Source: Histomonas meleagridis (Eukaryota > Parabasalia > Tritrichomonadida > Dientamoebidae). From it: 64,000 nt of DNA. Below the pieces are notes generated by a model. That model saw only the letters and a program-made list of their open reading frames with translations, had not been told where the DNA came from and ran no database searches. The DNA is taken from contig WSYJ01000166.1 of the NCBI GenBank assembly GCA_020186115.1, positions 62,001 to 126,000 of the forward strand, given 5' to 3'. The position numbers and the translations under genes are program-made. The number at the start of each line of letters is the position of its first letter. Position 1 is the first letter of the stretch. This document shows positions 22,133-34,258 of the stretch, in pieces.

Positions 22133-22692
22133 TTAAATTTTGTGACTGTGTGTGGTTGTGTAAATGAATTAGATCTTGAAAATGTATTCGGTTTTGTAAA
22201 TGAATGTGTTGAAATTGGTGAACACGCACCACAGCATATTCATTATTCACTGGAAATGTCCAAATATTGTTGAATATGTAATAACTGATGACAATATACG
22301 GCTTTGAATTGCCAAAATAATAAAAGGTTACGTCATTTGGTGTCGCTGGATTCTTTTAGTTATGTTCCAAGTGTTAATATCGTTAAATTATAACAATTAG
22401 AAAACGCTGAATCTCAATGTTTTGAACCGGTTCGGAATTCGGAAGTGTAGCATTTATTAGTGATGGACAAAATGAAAATGCTGAATTACGAATTGTTGTA
22501 ACATTTCCTCCAAAATATGAGCATGATAAAAATACTGAATTTCCGATATGATTTACAGTGTTAGAAAAATGAATATATGTAACTGATTTTGCAAATGAAT
22601 TCATATGAATTACCTATTAAAAGTGTAAAATTACAATCATCGAAAAATATTTGAAAAGAATTCATGAAAAAATAGAGCAACAGCAAAAGCAT
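22133..22692 (-). pseudogene. Decayed BspA-like gene, unit 3
   Basis: Same relic as in units 1, 2 and 4. The signal-peptide ATG is at 22692 and the LRR fragment at 22604-22383. Breaks are shared with the other units. Confidence 0.7.
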
Positions 22693-22717
22693 TTTTAGCT
22701 TTGTTTCCTTTGATTTT

Positions 22718-24046
22718 TCAACCTAAGCCCTGAACAAAAATCGATTTTTTTTCCGAAGAAACTATTTGATATAAACCGCTGTTAGATAATTGTAAACAAT
22801 TGAATTTGGATGATTCAAAATATTTTGCACCAATGAAGAAAATAAAAACTCCCAATGTAATTATAATATTTATCCAAGGTTTGTAGAGGAAGGTTACGTT
22901 CATCAAATGTAATGATTTTTAAATGATTTTTTTTGAGAAATTGTGAGATCTGATTCTAAAAAGTTTTTGTTTAAATACTAAAACATGGTTCGACGGAATC
23001 GTACATATATTGTCGGATGGGTTTTACATTTAAATTGTAATTAGTGACATCTGTAGAAATAATGCATAAAATTAATAAAAATTATTGTTAATTATTTCAA
23101 AAAATTGGAACCTTATCATTGCGTAGATGGTAAATGCCTCTTTATTTCTGTCCTTTATATATAAAAAATTTTTCTGTATTTGAAAAATGAATTTTGAAGC
23201 TTCATTTGAGTTCTGAATAATTTCAAGATGTACAAAATGAGCAGGAATTGAATAGCTTTCATGTTTCAATTTGAAATATAGCTGAAGACCTTAGTCACAT
23301 TGGTCAATACAAAACTTGAAAATCTCACATTTAAATGATAAAAAAGTTTGTTACTTTCTTGAAATTTTTTCTATTTGCCTTTAAATCTTTCGCTTAATGT
23401 TTGAAAACAACAATGATAACAAGGGAACAACAAGGTGATAAACGCACTTTTATATAATATTATGAATATACTTTGTGTTATGCGAACATTGCAATGAAGC
23501 AACTTTTTTGTTTATGAATTTATTTAGAAACTGAATGAGTTTTGTGCGTTGTTCTATATCGCTTTGAAATATAATTCTTCATCTTGATTATATCAAATAA
23601 ATGAAGAATCTACTTTCTTGTATATTAAAGTCAAAAATGTTTAAACATTTATGCAAAAAGAAAACATTAAATATTTGTGCAAAATTAATCATATGTGTTT
23701 CAAGTTGAAATTTCAACAAGCATCTAAAAATATTATCAGCAAATCATAATATTAATATTTATAATTATTGTTATATATAACAAAATTGATGATTAACTAA
23801 TAACCAATGATACCAAAAAGGAGTACTTAAATTGAAATTTCTATTACAAACAATAAATCATTTAGTCGATGAAAAGTGTCCGCTTTAATATAATCACATT
23901 TTTACCTCAAAACAATATTAATATATATAAACAAATTGTTAATCGATTAACATTTCAAATATTATCATTTCTCATTACGAATCATTTCATATTTTTTTTT
24001 ATATTACGATATATCAAATAAAAAATATATTTTATTTTACATCAAA
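22718..24046. other. Unit 3 spacer with decayed companion fragments
   Basis: It holds the TM-helix fragment (22906-22718) and an upstream companion remnant (23269-23072, including the text IIQNSNEASKFIFQIQKNF), then AT-rich spacer. It has more one-base A/T-run insertions than unit 2 (near 22915, 23098 and 23168). No further gene. Confidence 0.45.
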
Positions 24047-25255
24047 TTATAGCCAATTGTCTTCATCTTCTTTAACAATATCTTCAACTAAAGTATTTAC
24101 TTCCTCCATTTGTTTTGTACTTGATGTAGTTGTATCCTTAAATTGTAATTTCGATGTCGATTTTACTTTTTTTGTTATTACTTTTTATTAAGAATATAAC
24201 AATTCCAACAATTATTAACACAAATGCAATTGCCCCGCAAATAATTCCAATCATTGCATTAGTTGTAAGTCCATTTGTTTGTAAAATGTTCGTGTGAAAC
24301 ATTGTAATGAAATTTGAATAATAATTATAATATGTCGAATACATAATAACTGTGTAATCATAATAAATAAATTCTGTTTCGATATAAGAAAATGTTGAAT
24401 TAATTATGGATAATGAAAGTGATCTTGTTTGCGTTTCAGAATAAGTAAATGAATTTGTAATTGTCAATGTATATGTTAATGTATATGAAAATGAAAATGT
24501 TAAATCACTTTGATATGATCCAGTGAATGTATTACTTCGACTGAATGTGTGTGATGAAGAAAATGAAATTGTTGCAATCGGGCTGCAGTTTCCTTCTGTG
24601 TTGTCTTTGTCAACACCTAAATTTCCAAATTTACTTCCTGCATATGTTGGATATGTGATAACACTTGCTGTAACATTATCAAAATGCATTTTCTCCAATA
24701 CTTGGTTCTGTATATCCATAATAATAAATGCATTCAAGTGAATTACAATTACCAAATGCTGATTCTCTAATTTCTCTTATTCCAGACCCAAGTGTTAATA
24801 TTCTTAAATTAGAACACAATGAAAATGCTCCACCACCAATTGAAGTGACTGAATTTGGAATTGTAATGATGTCGATTGATAAACACAATGAAAATGCTGA
24901 ACCACCAATTGTTGTAACATTTCCGCCAAATATAATCCTTTCTAAATTAGAACATGACGAAAACACATAACCACCAATATCTGATATAGAATTACCAAAA
25001 TTAACTGAAATAACTAATGGCCATTCTGAAAATGCACTACTCGGAATCGAATAAATTCCTTCACTAATGTTTATAAATTTCGTGATGTCTTTATATTGAT
25101 CAATTTGTTCAAAAATCATTTAAATTTGTTATTATTAATGTTGAATTATTATCATATAATATTTGAAAGGAATTTATGAAAAATATAACAAAAATTAAAA
25201 CGTTTTTATGTTTTTTCTTTTCGCATGTTTTCAATTCGTAATTGGTCAAAAAAAA
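24047..25255 (-). pseudogene. BspA-like gene, array copy 4 (three frame breaks)
   Basis: The same gene as copies 2-3 is cut at three places. An extra A near 25112 detaches the leader, as in copy 3. An extra C at about 24680 (ACATTATCAAAATGC instead of ACATTATAAAATGC) splits the LRR part from the stalk. A seven-T instead of six-T run near 24167 replaces the normal tail by KKSKIDIEITI and stop. If real, the protein would lose its acidic tail. The C insertion is not a homopolymer change, so it is the best candidate for a true mutation. Confidence 0.7.
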
Positions 25256-25822
25256 TTCTGAAGAAAAAGTGGTTTTTTCTGAAAAATATTGACATAAACC
25301 ACTAATATCATTGAAAAAACGGCGGTTAAACGAGCAAAAGCATTGAATTTAAGTGGTCGGTCTTTTTTTTTTTTTTTCATCAATGAAAAACAAAGAAATT
25401 TACTCTGGGTCAAAGATAGATTCTCATAATATCTTTTCATGGCTTGCTTTGATGTATTATCTTCAGTCAGCATACTGGCTATAAAGGATTTATTTTGGGT
25501 AATTGTAAAGTATGATTCTGATAATTTTAATTTGTCATTAAATATTTGAAGCACAACTAATGTGTTCTCTGTAACAACCAAGGAATCTGGAAATAAACTG
25601 GTTTTAAAGAAAATAGAATTCTTGTTAAATATATCAAAAATTCTGGTGATGAATTTCAACGAATGGATCTTCTGCACTGCGCCCATGCGCAAGTCCTTCT
25701 TTGCAAAGGCTCTTTTTCATATTTGATATTTTTATAGTCGTAAGGAATGGGCTTTCTGGTATAATACTGTTACTAAATTGCTTTGTAATGGACGAAACGA
25801 GCAGCAAATGAAGAATTCTCAT
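25246..25822 (-). pseudogene. Companion ORF upstream of BspA, copy 4
   Basis: Signal peptide frame 25822-25634 and the rest 25692-25246 are separated by an extra A in TCAAAAATTCTGG near 25636. The segment at 25363-25378 is a run of T where the other units read TTTTTTATCGTTTTGC. That replaces QND by lysines, which looks like a consensus error or slippage. Product unknown. Confidence 0.45.
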
Positions 25823-26444
25823 GATTCAAGACCTGATATAGTCGAAGGCCTTAACCAAATACACATCGGCTAATACAAAAGTTAAAAATCATACGGTTAA
25901 TATATAAGAAATTTGTTGTTGTTTTTTTTGAGGTTTTTCAATTTAACCTGAAATTTTATTTCAATAATTAAAGGCGCCTACAAAAGGTGGCGCTTTAAAT
26001 GATTATAAAGTCACTTTTAAATAATATAATGAATGAACGCGATAAAACTGAGTCTGGTGGTCGTAATGATACATCTTTGTTGGTGGTAAACATGTTATAA
26101 GTTATTAAATTTCATTAATTTCACGAGATATGAATTTTTAATGACATATTAAACATTTCCTTCAAGATTTATCATATTTTTAAATGAAATATATTAATGT
26201 ATGTGTGTAAGTATTAAGGTCCATATCTAAATACTTCTAAATTAATTGTAATTATATTTCATTGACTTTGTAAAGTTATTCTCTTTAGCTTTTGATGGAA
26301 TTTCATAAATTTCGAAATATATTTTTGAATAACCAAAAATTCGACTAATTCTTTAATAATGCTTTTAATATAATAATATGAAGAATGTCAATTAATATTA
26401 TAGAAAACAAAGAGAAGAAAAAACACTTCAGCTCATAAAAAGTA

Positions 26445-27005
26445 TTAAATTTTGTGACTGTGTGTGGTTGTGTAAATGAATTAGATCTTGAAAATGTATT
26501 CGGTTTTGTAAATGAATGTGTTGAAATTGGTGAACACGCACCACAGCATATTCATTATTCACTGGAAATGTCCAAATATTGTTGAATATGTAATAACTGA
26601 TGACAATATACGGCTTTGAATTGCCAAAATAATAAAAGGTTACGTCATTTGGTGTCGCTGGATTCTTTTAGTTATGTTCCAAGTGTTAATATCGTTAAAT
26701 TATAACAATTAGAAAACGCTGAATCTCAATGTTTTGAACCGGTTCGGAATTCGGAAGTGTAGCATTTATTAGTGATGGACAAAATGAAAATGCTGAATTA
26801 CGAATTGTTGTAACATTTCCTCCAAAATATGAGCATGATAAAAATACTGAATTTCCGATATGATTTACAGTGTTAGAAAAATGAATATATGTAACTGATT
26901 TTGCAAATGAATTCATATGAATTACCTATTAAAAGTGTAAAATTACAATCATCGAAAAAATATTTGAAAAGAATTCATGAAAAAATAGAGCAACAGCAAA
27001 AGCAT
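26445..27005 (-). pseudogene. Decayed BspA-like gene, unit 4
   Basis: Fourth copy of the relic, with the signal-peptide ATG at 27005 and the LRR fragment at 26916-26695. It carries the same ancestral breaks as the others. Confidence 0.7.
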
Positions 27006-27034
27006 TTTTAGCTTTGTTTCCTTTGATTTTCAAC

Positions 27035-28354
27035 CTAAGCCCTGAACAAAAATCGATTTTTTTCCGAAGAAACTATTTGATATAAACCGCTGTTAGATAA
27101 TTGTAAACAATTGAATTTGGATGATTCAAAATATTTTGCACCAATGAAGAAAATAAAAACTCCCAATGTAATTATAATATTTATCCAAGGTTTGTAGAGG
27201 AAGGTTACGTTCATCAAATGTAATGATTTTTAAATGATTTTTTTTGAGAAATTGTGAGATCTGATTCTAAAAAGTTTTTGTTTAAATACTAAAACATGGT
27301 TCGACGGAATCGTACATATATTGTCGGATGGGTTTTACATTTAAATTGTAATTAGTGACATCTGTAGAAATAATGCATAAAAATTAATAAAAATTATTGT
27401 TAATTATTTCAAAAATTGGAACCTTATCATTGCGTAGATGGTAAATGCCTCTTTATTTCTGTCCTTTATATATAAAAATTTTCTGTATTTGAAAAATGAA
27501 TTTTGAAGCTTCATTTGAGTTCTGAATAATTTCAAGATGTACAAAATGAGCAGGAATTGAATAGCTTTCATGTTTCAATTTGAAATATAGCTGAAGACCT
27601 TAGTCACATTGGTCAATAAAAAACTTGAAAATCTCACATTTAAATGATAAAAAGTTTGTTACTTTCTTGAAATTTTTCTATTTGCCTTTAAATCTTTCGC
27701 TTAATGTTTGAAAACAACAATGATAACAAGGGAACAACAAGGTGATAAACGCACTTTTATATAATATTATGAATATACTTTGTGTTATGCGAACATTGCA
27801 ATGAAGCAACTTTTTTGTTTATGAATTTATTTAGAAACTGAATGAGTTTTGTGCGTTGTTCTATATCGCTTTGAAATATAATTCTTCATCTTGATTATAT
27901 CAAATAAATGAAGAATCTACTTTCTTGTATATTAAAGTCAAAAATGTTTAAACATTTATGCAAAAAAGAAAACATTAAATATTTGTGCAAAATTAATCAT
28001 ATGTGTTTCAAGTTGAAATTTCAACAAGCATCTAAAAAATATTATCAGCAAATCATAATATTAATATTTATAATTATTGTTATATATAAAAAATTGATGA
28101 TTAACTAATAACCAATGATACCAAAAAGGAGTACTTAAATTGAAATTTCTATTACAAACAATAAATCATTTAGTCGATGAAAAGTGTCCGCTTTAATATA
28201 ATCACATTTTTACCTCAAAACAATATTAATATATATAAACAAATTGTTAATCGATTAACATTTCAAATATTATCATTTCTCATTACGAATCATTTCATAT
28301 TTTTTTTTATATTACGATATATCAAATAAAAAATATATTTTATTTTACATCAAA
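27035..28354. other. Unit 4 spacer with decayed companion fragments
   Basis: Decayed companion with TM-helix fragment (27217-27035), then AT-rich spacer to the 3' end of copy 5. No other gene is visible. One A-run difference makes a short plus-strand frame at 27908-28108 appear here, which I regard as noise. Confidence 0.45.
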
Positions 28355-28445
28355 TTATAGCCAATTGTCTTCATCTTCTTTAACAATATCTTCAACTAAA
28401 GTATTTACTTCCTCCATTTGTTTTGTACTTGATGTAGTTGTATCC

Positions 28446-30038
28446 TTAAATTGTAATTTCGATGTCGATTTTACTTTTTTTGTTATTACTTTTTATTAAG
28501 AATATAACAATTCCAACAATTATTAACACAAATGCAATTGCCCCGCAAATAATTCCAATCATTGCATTAGTTGTAAGTCCATTTGTTTGTAAAATGTTCG
28601 TGTGAAACATTGTAATGAAATTTGAATAATAATTATAATATGTCGAATACATAATAACTGTGTAATCATAATAAATAAATTCTGTTTCGATATAAGAAAA
28701 TGTTGAATTAATTATGGATAATGAAAGTGATCTTGTTTGCGTTTCAGAATAAGTAAATGAATTTGTAATTGTCAATGTATATGTTAATGTATATGAAAAT
28801 GAAAATGTTAAATCACTTTGATATGATCCAGTGAATGTATTACTTCGACTGAATGTGTGTGATGAAGAAAATGAAATTGTTGCAATCGGGCTGCAGTTTC
28901 CTTCTGTGTTGTCTTTGTCAACACCTAAATTTCCAAATTTACTTCCTGCATATGTTGGATATGTGATAACACTTGCTGTAACATTATAAAATGCATTTTC
29001 TCCAATACTTGGTTCTGTATATCCATAATAATAAATGCATTCAAGTGAATTACAATTACCAAATGCTGATTCTCTAATTTCTCTTATTCCAGACCCAAGT
29101 GTTAATATTCTTAAATTAGAACACAATGAAAATGCTCCACCACCAATTGAAGTGACTGAATTTGGAATTGTAATGATGTCGATTGATAAACACAATGAAA
29201 ATGCTGAACCACCAATTGTTGTAACATTTCCGCCAAATATAATCCTTTCTAAATTAGAACATGACGAAAACACATAACCACCAATATCTGATATAGAATT
29301 ACCAAAATTAACTGAAATAACTAATGGCCATTCTGAAAATGCACTACTCGGAATCGAATAAATTCCTTCACTAATGTTTATAAATTTCGTGATGTCTTTA
29401 TATTGATCAATTTGTTCAAAATCATTTAAATTTGTTATTATTAATGTTGAATTATTATCATATAATATTTGAAAGGAATTTATGAAAAATATAACAAAAA
29501 TTAAAACGTTTTTATGTTTTTTCTTTTCGCATGTTTTCAATTTGTTCATTAAAAGTTTAATTTCAAAAAATAATAAAAATCCCAAAATAAAAATGTTATG
29601 CATCAGAACTTGAATAACTTTAATGAATTTGAACATTTTCTTTATGAAAATATTATTCATTGAAAATGCTAAGTGTTCTTTTAATGTAAAATGATTAAGT
29701 ACAAAAGAAAAGAATTTGAAATAATGTTTAACATATGAAATTGGTAATTCTAATAAAGGGAAATGCCAATGATATTTTTCTGCACTGATGTTAAATGTAT
29801 AGGTTTGATTATCCTTTAGAATAATAAAATTTGTTACTTTAATGGATACATTCGCTTTTTCGTGGGATGAAGATGTAAAGTATATGTCCTCTTTGGATTT
29901 CGAAGTAAGGCAAGTGTAATGTTTGAAAGTTTGAGGAGTAGATAATTGATCATCAAAAATCTTTAAACCTGAATTTTGTGGAGAGATTTGTAACGAGCAA
30001 AAGAAATGCATGGGGAAAGCCAAGAAGAAATAACACAT
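28446..30038 (-). CDS. BspA-like protein, array copy 5, with unique N-terminal extension
   Basis: 530 residues if read from ATG 30038. The body (LRRs, stalk, TM) equals copies 2-4 up to 29542. Upstream is unique DNA encoding a signal peptide (MCYFFLAFPMHFFCSLQ), a ~120-residue beta-rich domain and a TM-like helix (HNIFILGFLLFFEIKLLM) that runs in frame into the BspA leader. It is either a fusion of the companion-type gene with BspA, or two genes whose frames happen to join. In the latter case the BspA start is ATG 29549 (MNKLKTCEKKKHKN, then hydrophobic). The unique part weakly resembles the decayed companion (SHEKANVSIKV and TFNIS against SNEASKFIFQI and TIYAM). The tail is cut by the same seven-T run as copy 4; with six T it would end at 28355 with KEDEDNWL. 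Confidence 0.6.
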   Translation of the reverse strand: MCYFFLAFPMHFFCSLQISPQNSGLKIFDDQLSTPQTFKHYTCLTSKSKEDIYFTSSSHEKANVSIKVTNFIILKDNQTYTFNISAEKYHWHFPLLELPISYVKHYFKFFSFVLNHFTLKEHLAFSMNNIFIKKMFKFIKVIQVLMHNIFILGFLLFFEIKLLMNKLKTCEKKKHKNVLIFVIFFINSFQILYDNNSTLIITNLNDFEQIDQYKDITKFINISEGIYSIPSSAFSEWPLVISVNFGNSISDIGGYVFSSCSNLERIIFGGNVTTIGGSAFSLCLSIDIITIPNSVTSIGGGAFSLCSNLRILTLGSGIREIRESAFGNCNSLECIYYYGYTEPSIGENAFYNVTASVITYPTYAGSKFGNLGVDKDNTEGNCSPIATISFSSSHTFSRSNTFTGSYQSDLTFSFSYTLTYTLTITNSFTYSETQTRSLSLSIINSTFSYIETEFIYYDYTVIMYSTYYNYYSNFITMFHTNILQTNGLTTNAMIGIICGAIAFVLIIVGIVIFLIKSNNKKSKIDIEITI

Positions 30039-31170
30039 TCGTGAGAAAACTTGAGAAACTTATTGATAAATCAGTCAAAAACGATACAGAGAGCTTCAAC
30101 CGCTTCGCTTTTTAGTTATTTCATTGGTTAAACTTTTGCTGATGCATGTTTTATAGTTTTTGCGATCGGAAGATGTTCACAAAGCTGAAACTCAATATTT
30201 TCTTATAAAAAGTGACAGAAGGTTCCATAATTAAATTGTATTAAAATACTGTTAAAAAACAAAAGAAAGAAGAAGACATCGTTCGCAACCAAGAAAACAC
30301 GATGAATAAAAACATACAAAAAGTTTATTTCAATACAATTAACAGATCACACTGAATTTTGAATGCAGCATTTCTCCAAACAACGGTTTGATTTTAACCA
30401 ATATTGATCGTTCGAAACCGTAGCACTTTTGAAAAAGTGTGTAATGATTCCAAAAAATATGGCATTTCTTATTTCCTTTGAATTATTTCGTCAATGATTC
30501 GCCTCAGAAATTGAGAGAAACCACCAAAAAACATGATCGTACAGTTATTGAAAAATTGGACTTCGAACTGAATTTTTTTTTGTAAAGTAAAGAAAATTGA
30601 ATTATTCATCAAAAAACCAAATAAGAAATTATAGTTAAAACTTACAAGCTACAATCAACTTCCTGAAATTCCAATGCCCCTTGAAAATCCAGAAGAAAAT
30701 TGTGTCAGCACAAAAATATGCACAGAAAACAAAAAAACATTAAATATTTTGTGTTATGTAGCAGTTGCAACCATTTTGATAATACCCTTTAGGGAGAAAT
30801 TTCATTTTGCATTAGTTCGTTCTTAACACAGCAAATCTACATTGTGTTTTTATATATAAAAATATATTAAACATATATTGAAGAACAAATAATTTTATTT
30901 TGAAATAGAATTGTAACCTTGTTATTATTTTGGCATTTTTACGATGTCACGCAAAATCTTCAACTGTAGGTAACTATCATATTCAAAATTACTTACATTT
31001 TTTACTCAGACATTGATATAAAATGAAATTAAAAATCATGATTCCATGGAACATTAATTATGTAATTGAGTTCAAACAAATGCTGATCTAAACTTTTTAT
31101 GGATGGATACATCGAATAATTTTGAAATTTTAATATCAGAAATAAACGCTTTCTATACTTTATTCAAACA
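30039..31170. other. 1.1-kb gene-free spacer right of the array
   Basis: I see no supported gene. All frames are short and low-complexity. The part near 30040-30200 may contain the promoter of the copy 5 extension. The rest is AT-rich with no repeat or RNA signature. Confidence 0.45.
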
Positions 31171-33237
31171 TTACATCCATTGATCATCATCTTCTTTTGC
31201 CATTTCTCCTAATGTTTGTATCATTTCATATTGCTGTTCTTTTTCTAAATTGGAACTTAACGAATCACTAAACATTCCATTAAGTTCCGAATATGATTTA
31301 TCTTTTTTACTAATTCTAAATAACCAAACAATAACACCAATGATAATTAACACTAAAGCTATAGATCCACATATAATCCCAATAAGAGATACACTGTTTA
31401 AAACAGGTTCATCAATAATACGATATAAAGATTGAAATACAAATGTATAATAATCTGAATAAAAACTAATGATTGTAGTCATGTGAATAATTGAATATTC
31501 ATAAAATATTAATGTCGAATCGGATAAATACTGAGTGCGGAAAATTTGGGTGAATGAACTGATGTCAGATGAATATATTGTCAGAATAAACGAAAAACTG
31601 AGTGACGCACCAAATGGAAATGAAGAAGTGAAAGAATTGGACTCTGAAAACGAATTAGAATTTGTAAATGAATTCGACTTCGTAAATGTATTTGATTGCG
31701 AAAATGTGTTGGACTGTGTAAACGTGTTTGACTCTGAAAATGAATTTGATTGAGTAAGTGTATTCGACTGTGAATATGTATTCGATTGGGAAAATGTATT
31801 CGTAGAGAAATTTAGTCGAACTGTAGTGATATTTCCTGTGATATTTTTATTATCTGTTGGAGCAACATGAAGATACATTTGATCCACAACATCATGAGTT
31901 GTAAATTTAATAGTATTATCATAAGTTATATTTGTTAAATCATTGAACTCACAATTAGCATTAGCGCTAAATGTATAATTATAATGCAATTCCTTTTGTA
32001 ACGTTAACAACAACTTCTGACTCATTGATGCTTTGGCCTGTTCTATTTTATGCAACAACTTTAAATGTATATTGTGTACCAACATTTGCGTCAATTGTTA
32101 TTAAATAATTTGCTTGATCTATTACTATGTCATTAATTTCTGGTTGCGATGTGTCAGGCAAATTTAGATAATGATCTTCAAACTCAGTTTCATTAGTTTT
32201 TTGCTTAAGATAAAATATAGTGTTGGCAAGGATTTTTCGTTCAAAAGATGTTGCCGAACCAGTGTGACCTGTTTGAACCATTGCTGTGTTTCCAAATGTG
32301 GTAAGATAGAAATTATCTGTTTCATTGCAGTTGGTTATATTATATTCGGGGGTACTAGCAAATGAAAACCAAATATCACCATGAGCTTTATGATGCAAAG
32401 TGTGAGAAAAATTAATTGACTCATCTTCTTCTCCTATATTAATGAGGTTCCATGGGTACATTAATAGTAATCCTTGCTTGTGAACTTCTATTTTGTCAGA
32501 CTGTATGTAATTGAAATAATCTTTATCATGTTCTTTAACTGTAACATTCGAATAGCAACTATACCTTCGGCATTACCTTTATCATCTTCAAAACCAGAGG
32601 TGATTGAATCATGTCCAGTAATAAAGCCATATCCTTTTTTGATGTAATCACTGATAACTCCTTCTGCTGTTTCTGTTTTGATTGAGTAGCAGTCACTATA
32701 ATCCCAAAATCCAGAAGCAGTGACATCATAATGGTACACCATGGTTTGATTGTACTTTTCCAACTCTTTTCCGAAATCATCTATAGATTTGAGTGTTACA
32801 TTAATAATTTGTTCACCATTAGAATCAGCACAAGCATCGTAATTATCGTTTTCAATAAAGCCACCTTCCATCCAAACTTTTAAAGAAGCTGATTTGGGAT
32901 AACTTGATATAGGACCAGACGTGAAGCTCGTATATACTTCATCATTTGTTAAAAAAGGCTCGCATTCATCAATGTTAATCAAAGCTGTACCATTGATACT
33001 ATTTGATTAATTAATATTTAAAACATTTATAGTAGTTTCTAATTTGTGCGTGCTAACTGGTTCCCAGCCGCTTTCTGTTTCCAAAAATATTTAATAATAA
33101 TCAGTTTGATTTTTTTCTTGATAATTAATTGTCCTATTGAGATATACTCCACCAGCCCCATTTGCATATGTTGCATTGTATTTTGCATTGAGTATTAGTT
33201 CTTTGGAAAATATGAAGAAATAAATGAAAATAAACAT
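31171..33237 (-). pseudogene. Frameshifted type-I surface protein with GHD-domain-like ectodomain
   Basis: A signal-peptide ATG at 33237 (MFIFIYFFIFSKELIL) is followed by Asn-rich text stopping near 33092. The frame resumes at ~32990 with SINGTALINIDECEPF. It includes GYGFITGHDSITSGF and shifts near 32560. It then carries TGHTGSATSFERKILANTIF and shifts again near 32090-32050. The last part (32094-31171) is intact: at least ten hexapeptides of type SNTFTQ/SNSFSE, an FYEYSI...YSDYY block, a TM helix (GIICGSIALVLIIIGVIVWLF) and tail AKEDDDQWM. The GHD and ILANTIFYL signatures recur in large trichomonad surface proteins as I recall them, but I cannot name the domain with certainty. It needs several indels to be intact, so it is a pseudogene or poorly called sequence. 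Confidence 0.6.
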
Positions 33238-33520
33238 TTAATCCTTTCCAAGTCCCGGACAACGATAAATTATTCGATTTTTTGATGAGATATCATTATT
33301 TTATAAAAACGATAATTCAATTTGTTTCAATTTGAATCGTTACGACATAGCGGTTATTTTATACAGTTCGAAGTGTTGAACGAAAAAATTTAATAAAAAT
33401 TAACTTTATTCGTGATGAAACAATTAGAATTAGAATTAAATTTGGTTTTATTGTTATACAGGATATTTAGCATCTGTGATTCGATTATTAATTTTTGAAA
33501 AATCATAAAAAATTCATCAA

Positions 33521-34016
33521 TGGGTTTCGAGGTACAATTGAATAGATTATCCAAAAAAGTTGTTATAGATGATAAAGAGTTTAACATTAAGTCTTTGATA
33601 CTCCTTCACAACGGGAACAATATAAAAACCTTTTGGGGTCTTGCTATCGTGATTCTGATATTATTATAATTGTTTTTGCTGTAGGAGATCCTGAAACTGA
33701 TGAAATAAGTCAGACATCATTCGAATCTTTAGAAGGATGGCTTGATTATGCACAAAGTTCCAAACCAGATGCTATTTTTTGTTTTTGCGGAAATTTGAAA
33801 GATATCAAACCCCGCAAAATAACGCACGAAGCAGCGGTCAAAAGAGTTGAAGAATTATGTAAAAAGTGCATGTACTTTGAAACGAGCGCTGCAACTGGAG
33901 ATGGTGTTGATGACATGTTCTTCTCTTTGATCAAAAAGTATATTCAACAAAAAGATGCTAAAAAACCCGTAGAACCTCAAGAAAAAAATAATGGTTCACC
34001 TTGCACCATCTTTTGA
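33521..34016 (+). pseudogene. Ras/Rab GTPase relic lacking the P-loop
   Basis: The 33521-33630 stretch reads LSKKVVIDDKEFNIKS, typical of the beta2-beta3 region before the DxxG switch II. The switch itself is corrupted (LILLHNGN in place of DTxGQE), and a one-base loss near 33632 shifts frame in KTFWG|SCYRDSD. The following 127 codons match the C-terminal half of a small GTPase: IIIVFAV, an altered guanine-specificity motif GNLKD, and ETSA for the G5 motif. The C-terminus CTIF is a CaaX prenylation box, more Ras-like than Rab-like. No G1 (GxxxxGKS/T) is found upstream. Probably a dead gene. Confidence 0.65.
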
Positions 34017-34258
34017 TTCTAAATTTTTGAACAATTTATTACAAAGCAACGAGTATTTTTATCAAAATAAGTATCAATAATTTGTCATATGAACGAAGAA
34101 GATTTTGCGATGATTTCCATTGACATTTCTATAATTATTAAAAAAAAAAAATAATATTATTAGTGCCAAAAATTTGCCTATAGACAAGGATCAACTAAAA
34201 CAGTAAATATTAAAAGAAAAAATAGCATAAAAAAATAAAATAAAATAAAAATAAATTT

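Larger units (their letters stand above)
11568..29542. repeat. Tandem array: four ~4.3-kb units plus a 963-bp partial fifth
   Basis: Units begin at 11568, 15652, 19955, 24272 and 28580, giving lengths of about 4084, 4303, 4317 and 4308 bp, then a partial copy ending at 29542. The copies are nearly identical along their whole length. Most differences are one-base changes in A or T runs. The left edge lies inside the BspA gene, just before the TM helix (the shared sequence begins CATTTGTTTGTAAAATG). The right edge lies inside the N-terminal coding part (the shared sequence ends ATGTTTTCAATT). The gene body therefore occurs five times and the spacer four times, as expected from unequal crossing-over between two neighbouring paralogues. 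All unit genes point left. The short first unit reflects a ~219-bp deletion near 13007. Confidence 0.93.

Noticed and set aside
11161..28100. Possible trichomonad introns (GTATGT ... ACTAACACACAG) explaining BspA frame breaks
   Set aside because: No 5' splice/branch/3' motif pair was found at the breaks; run-length changes explain them more simply.
28446..30038. Copy 5 N-terminal extension as a bona fide p24/GOLD protein
   Set aside because: Signal peptide, beta-rich part and TM fit the layout, but no diagnostic p24 motif or KKxx/FF tail is visible.
33746..33934. Minus-strand frame over the GTPase relic
   Set aside because: Entirely overlaps the conserved GTPase codons and has no leader, domain or promoter.
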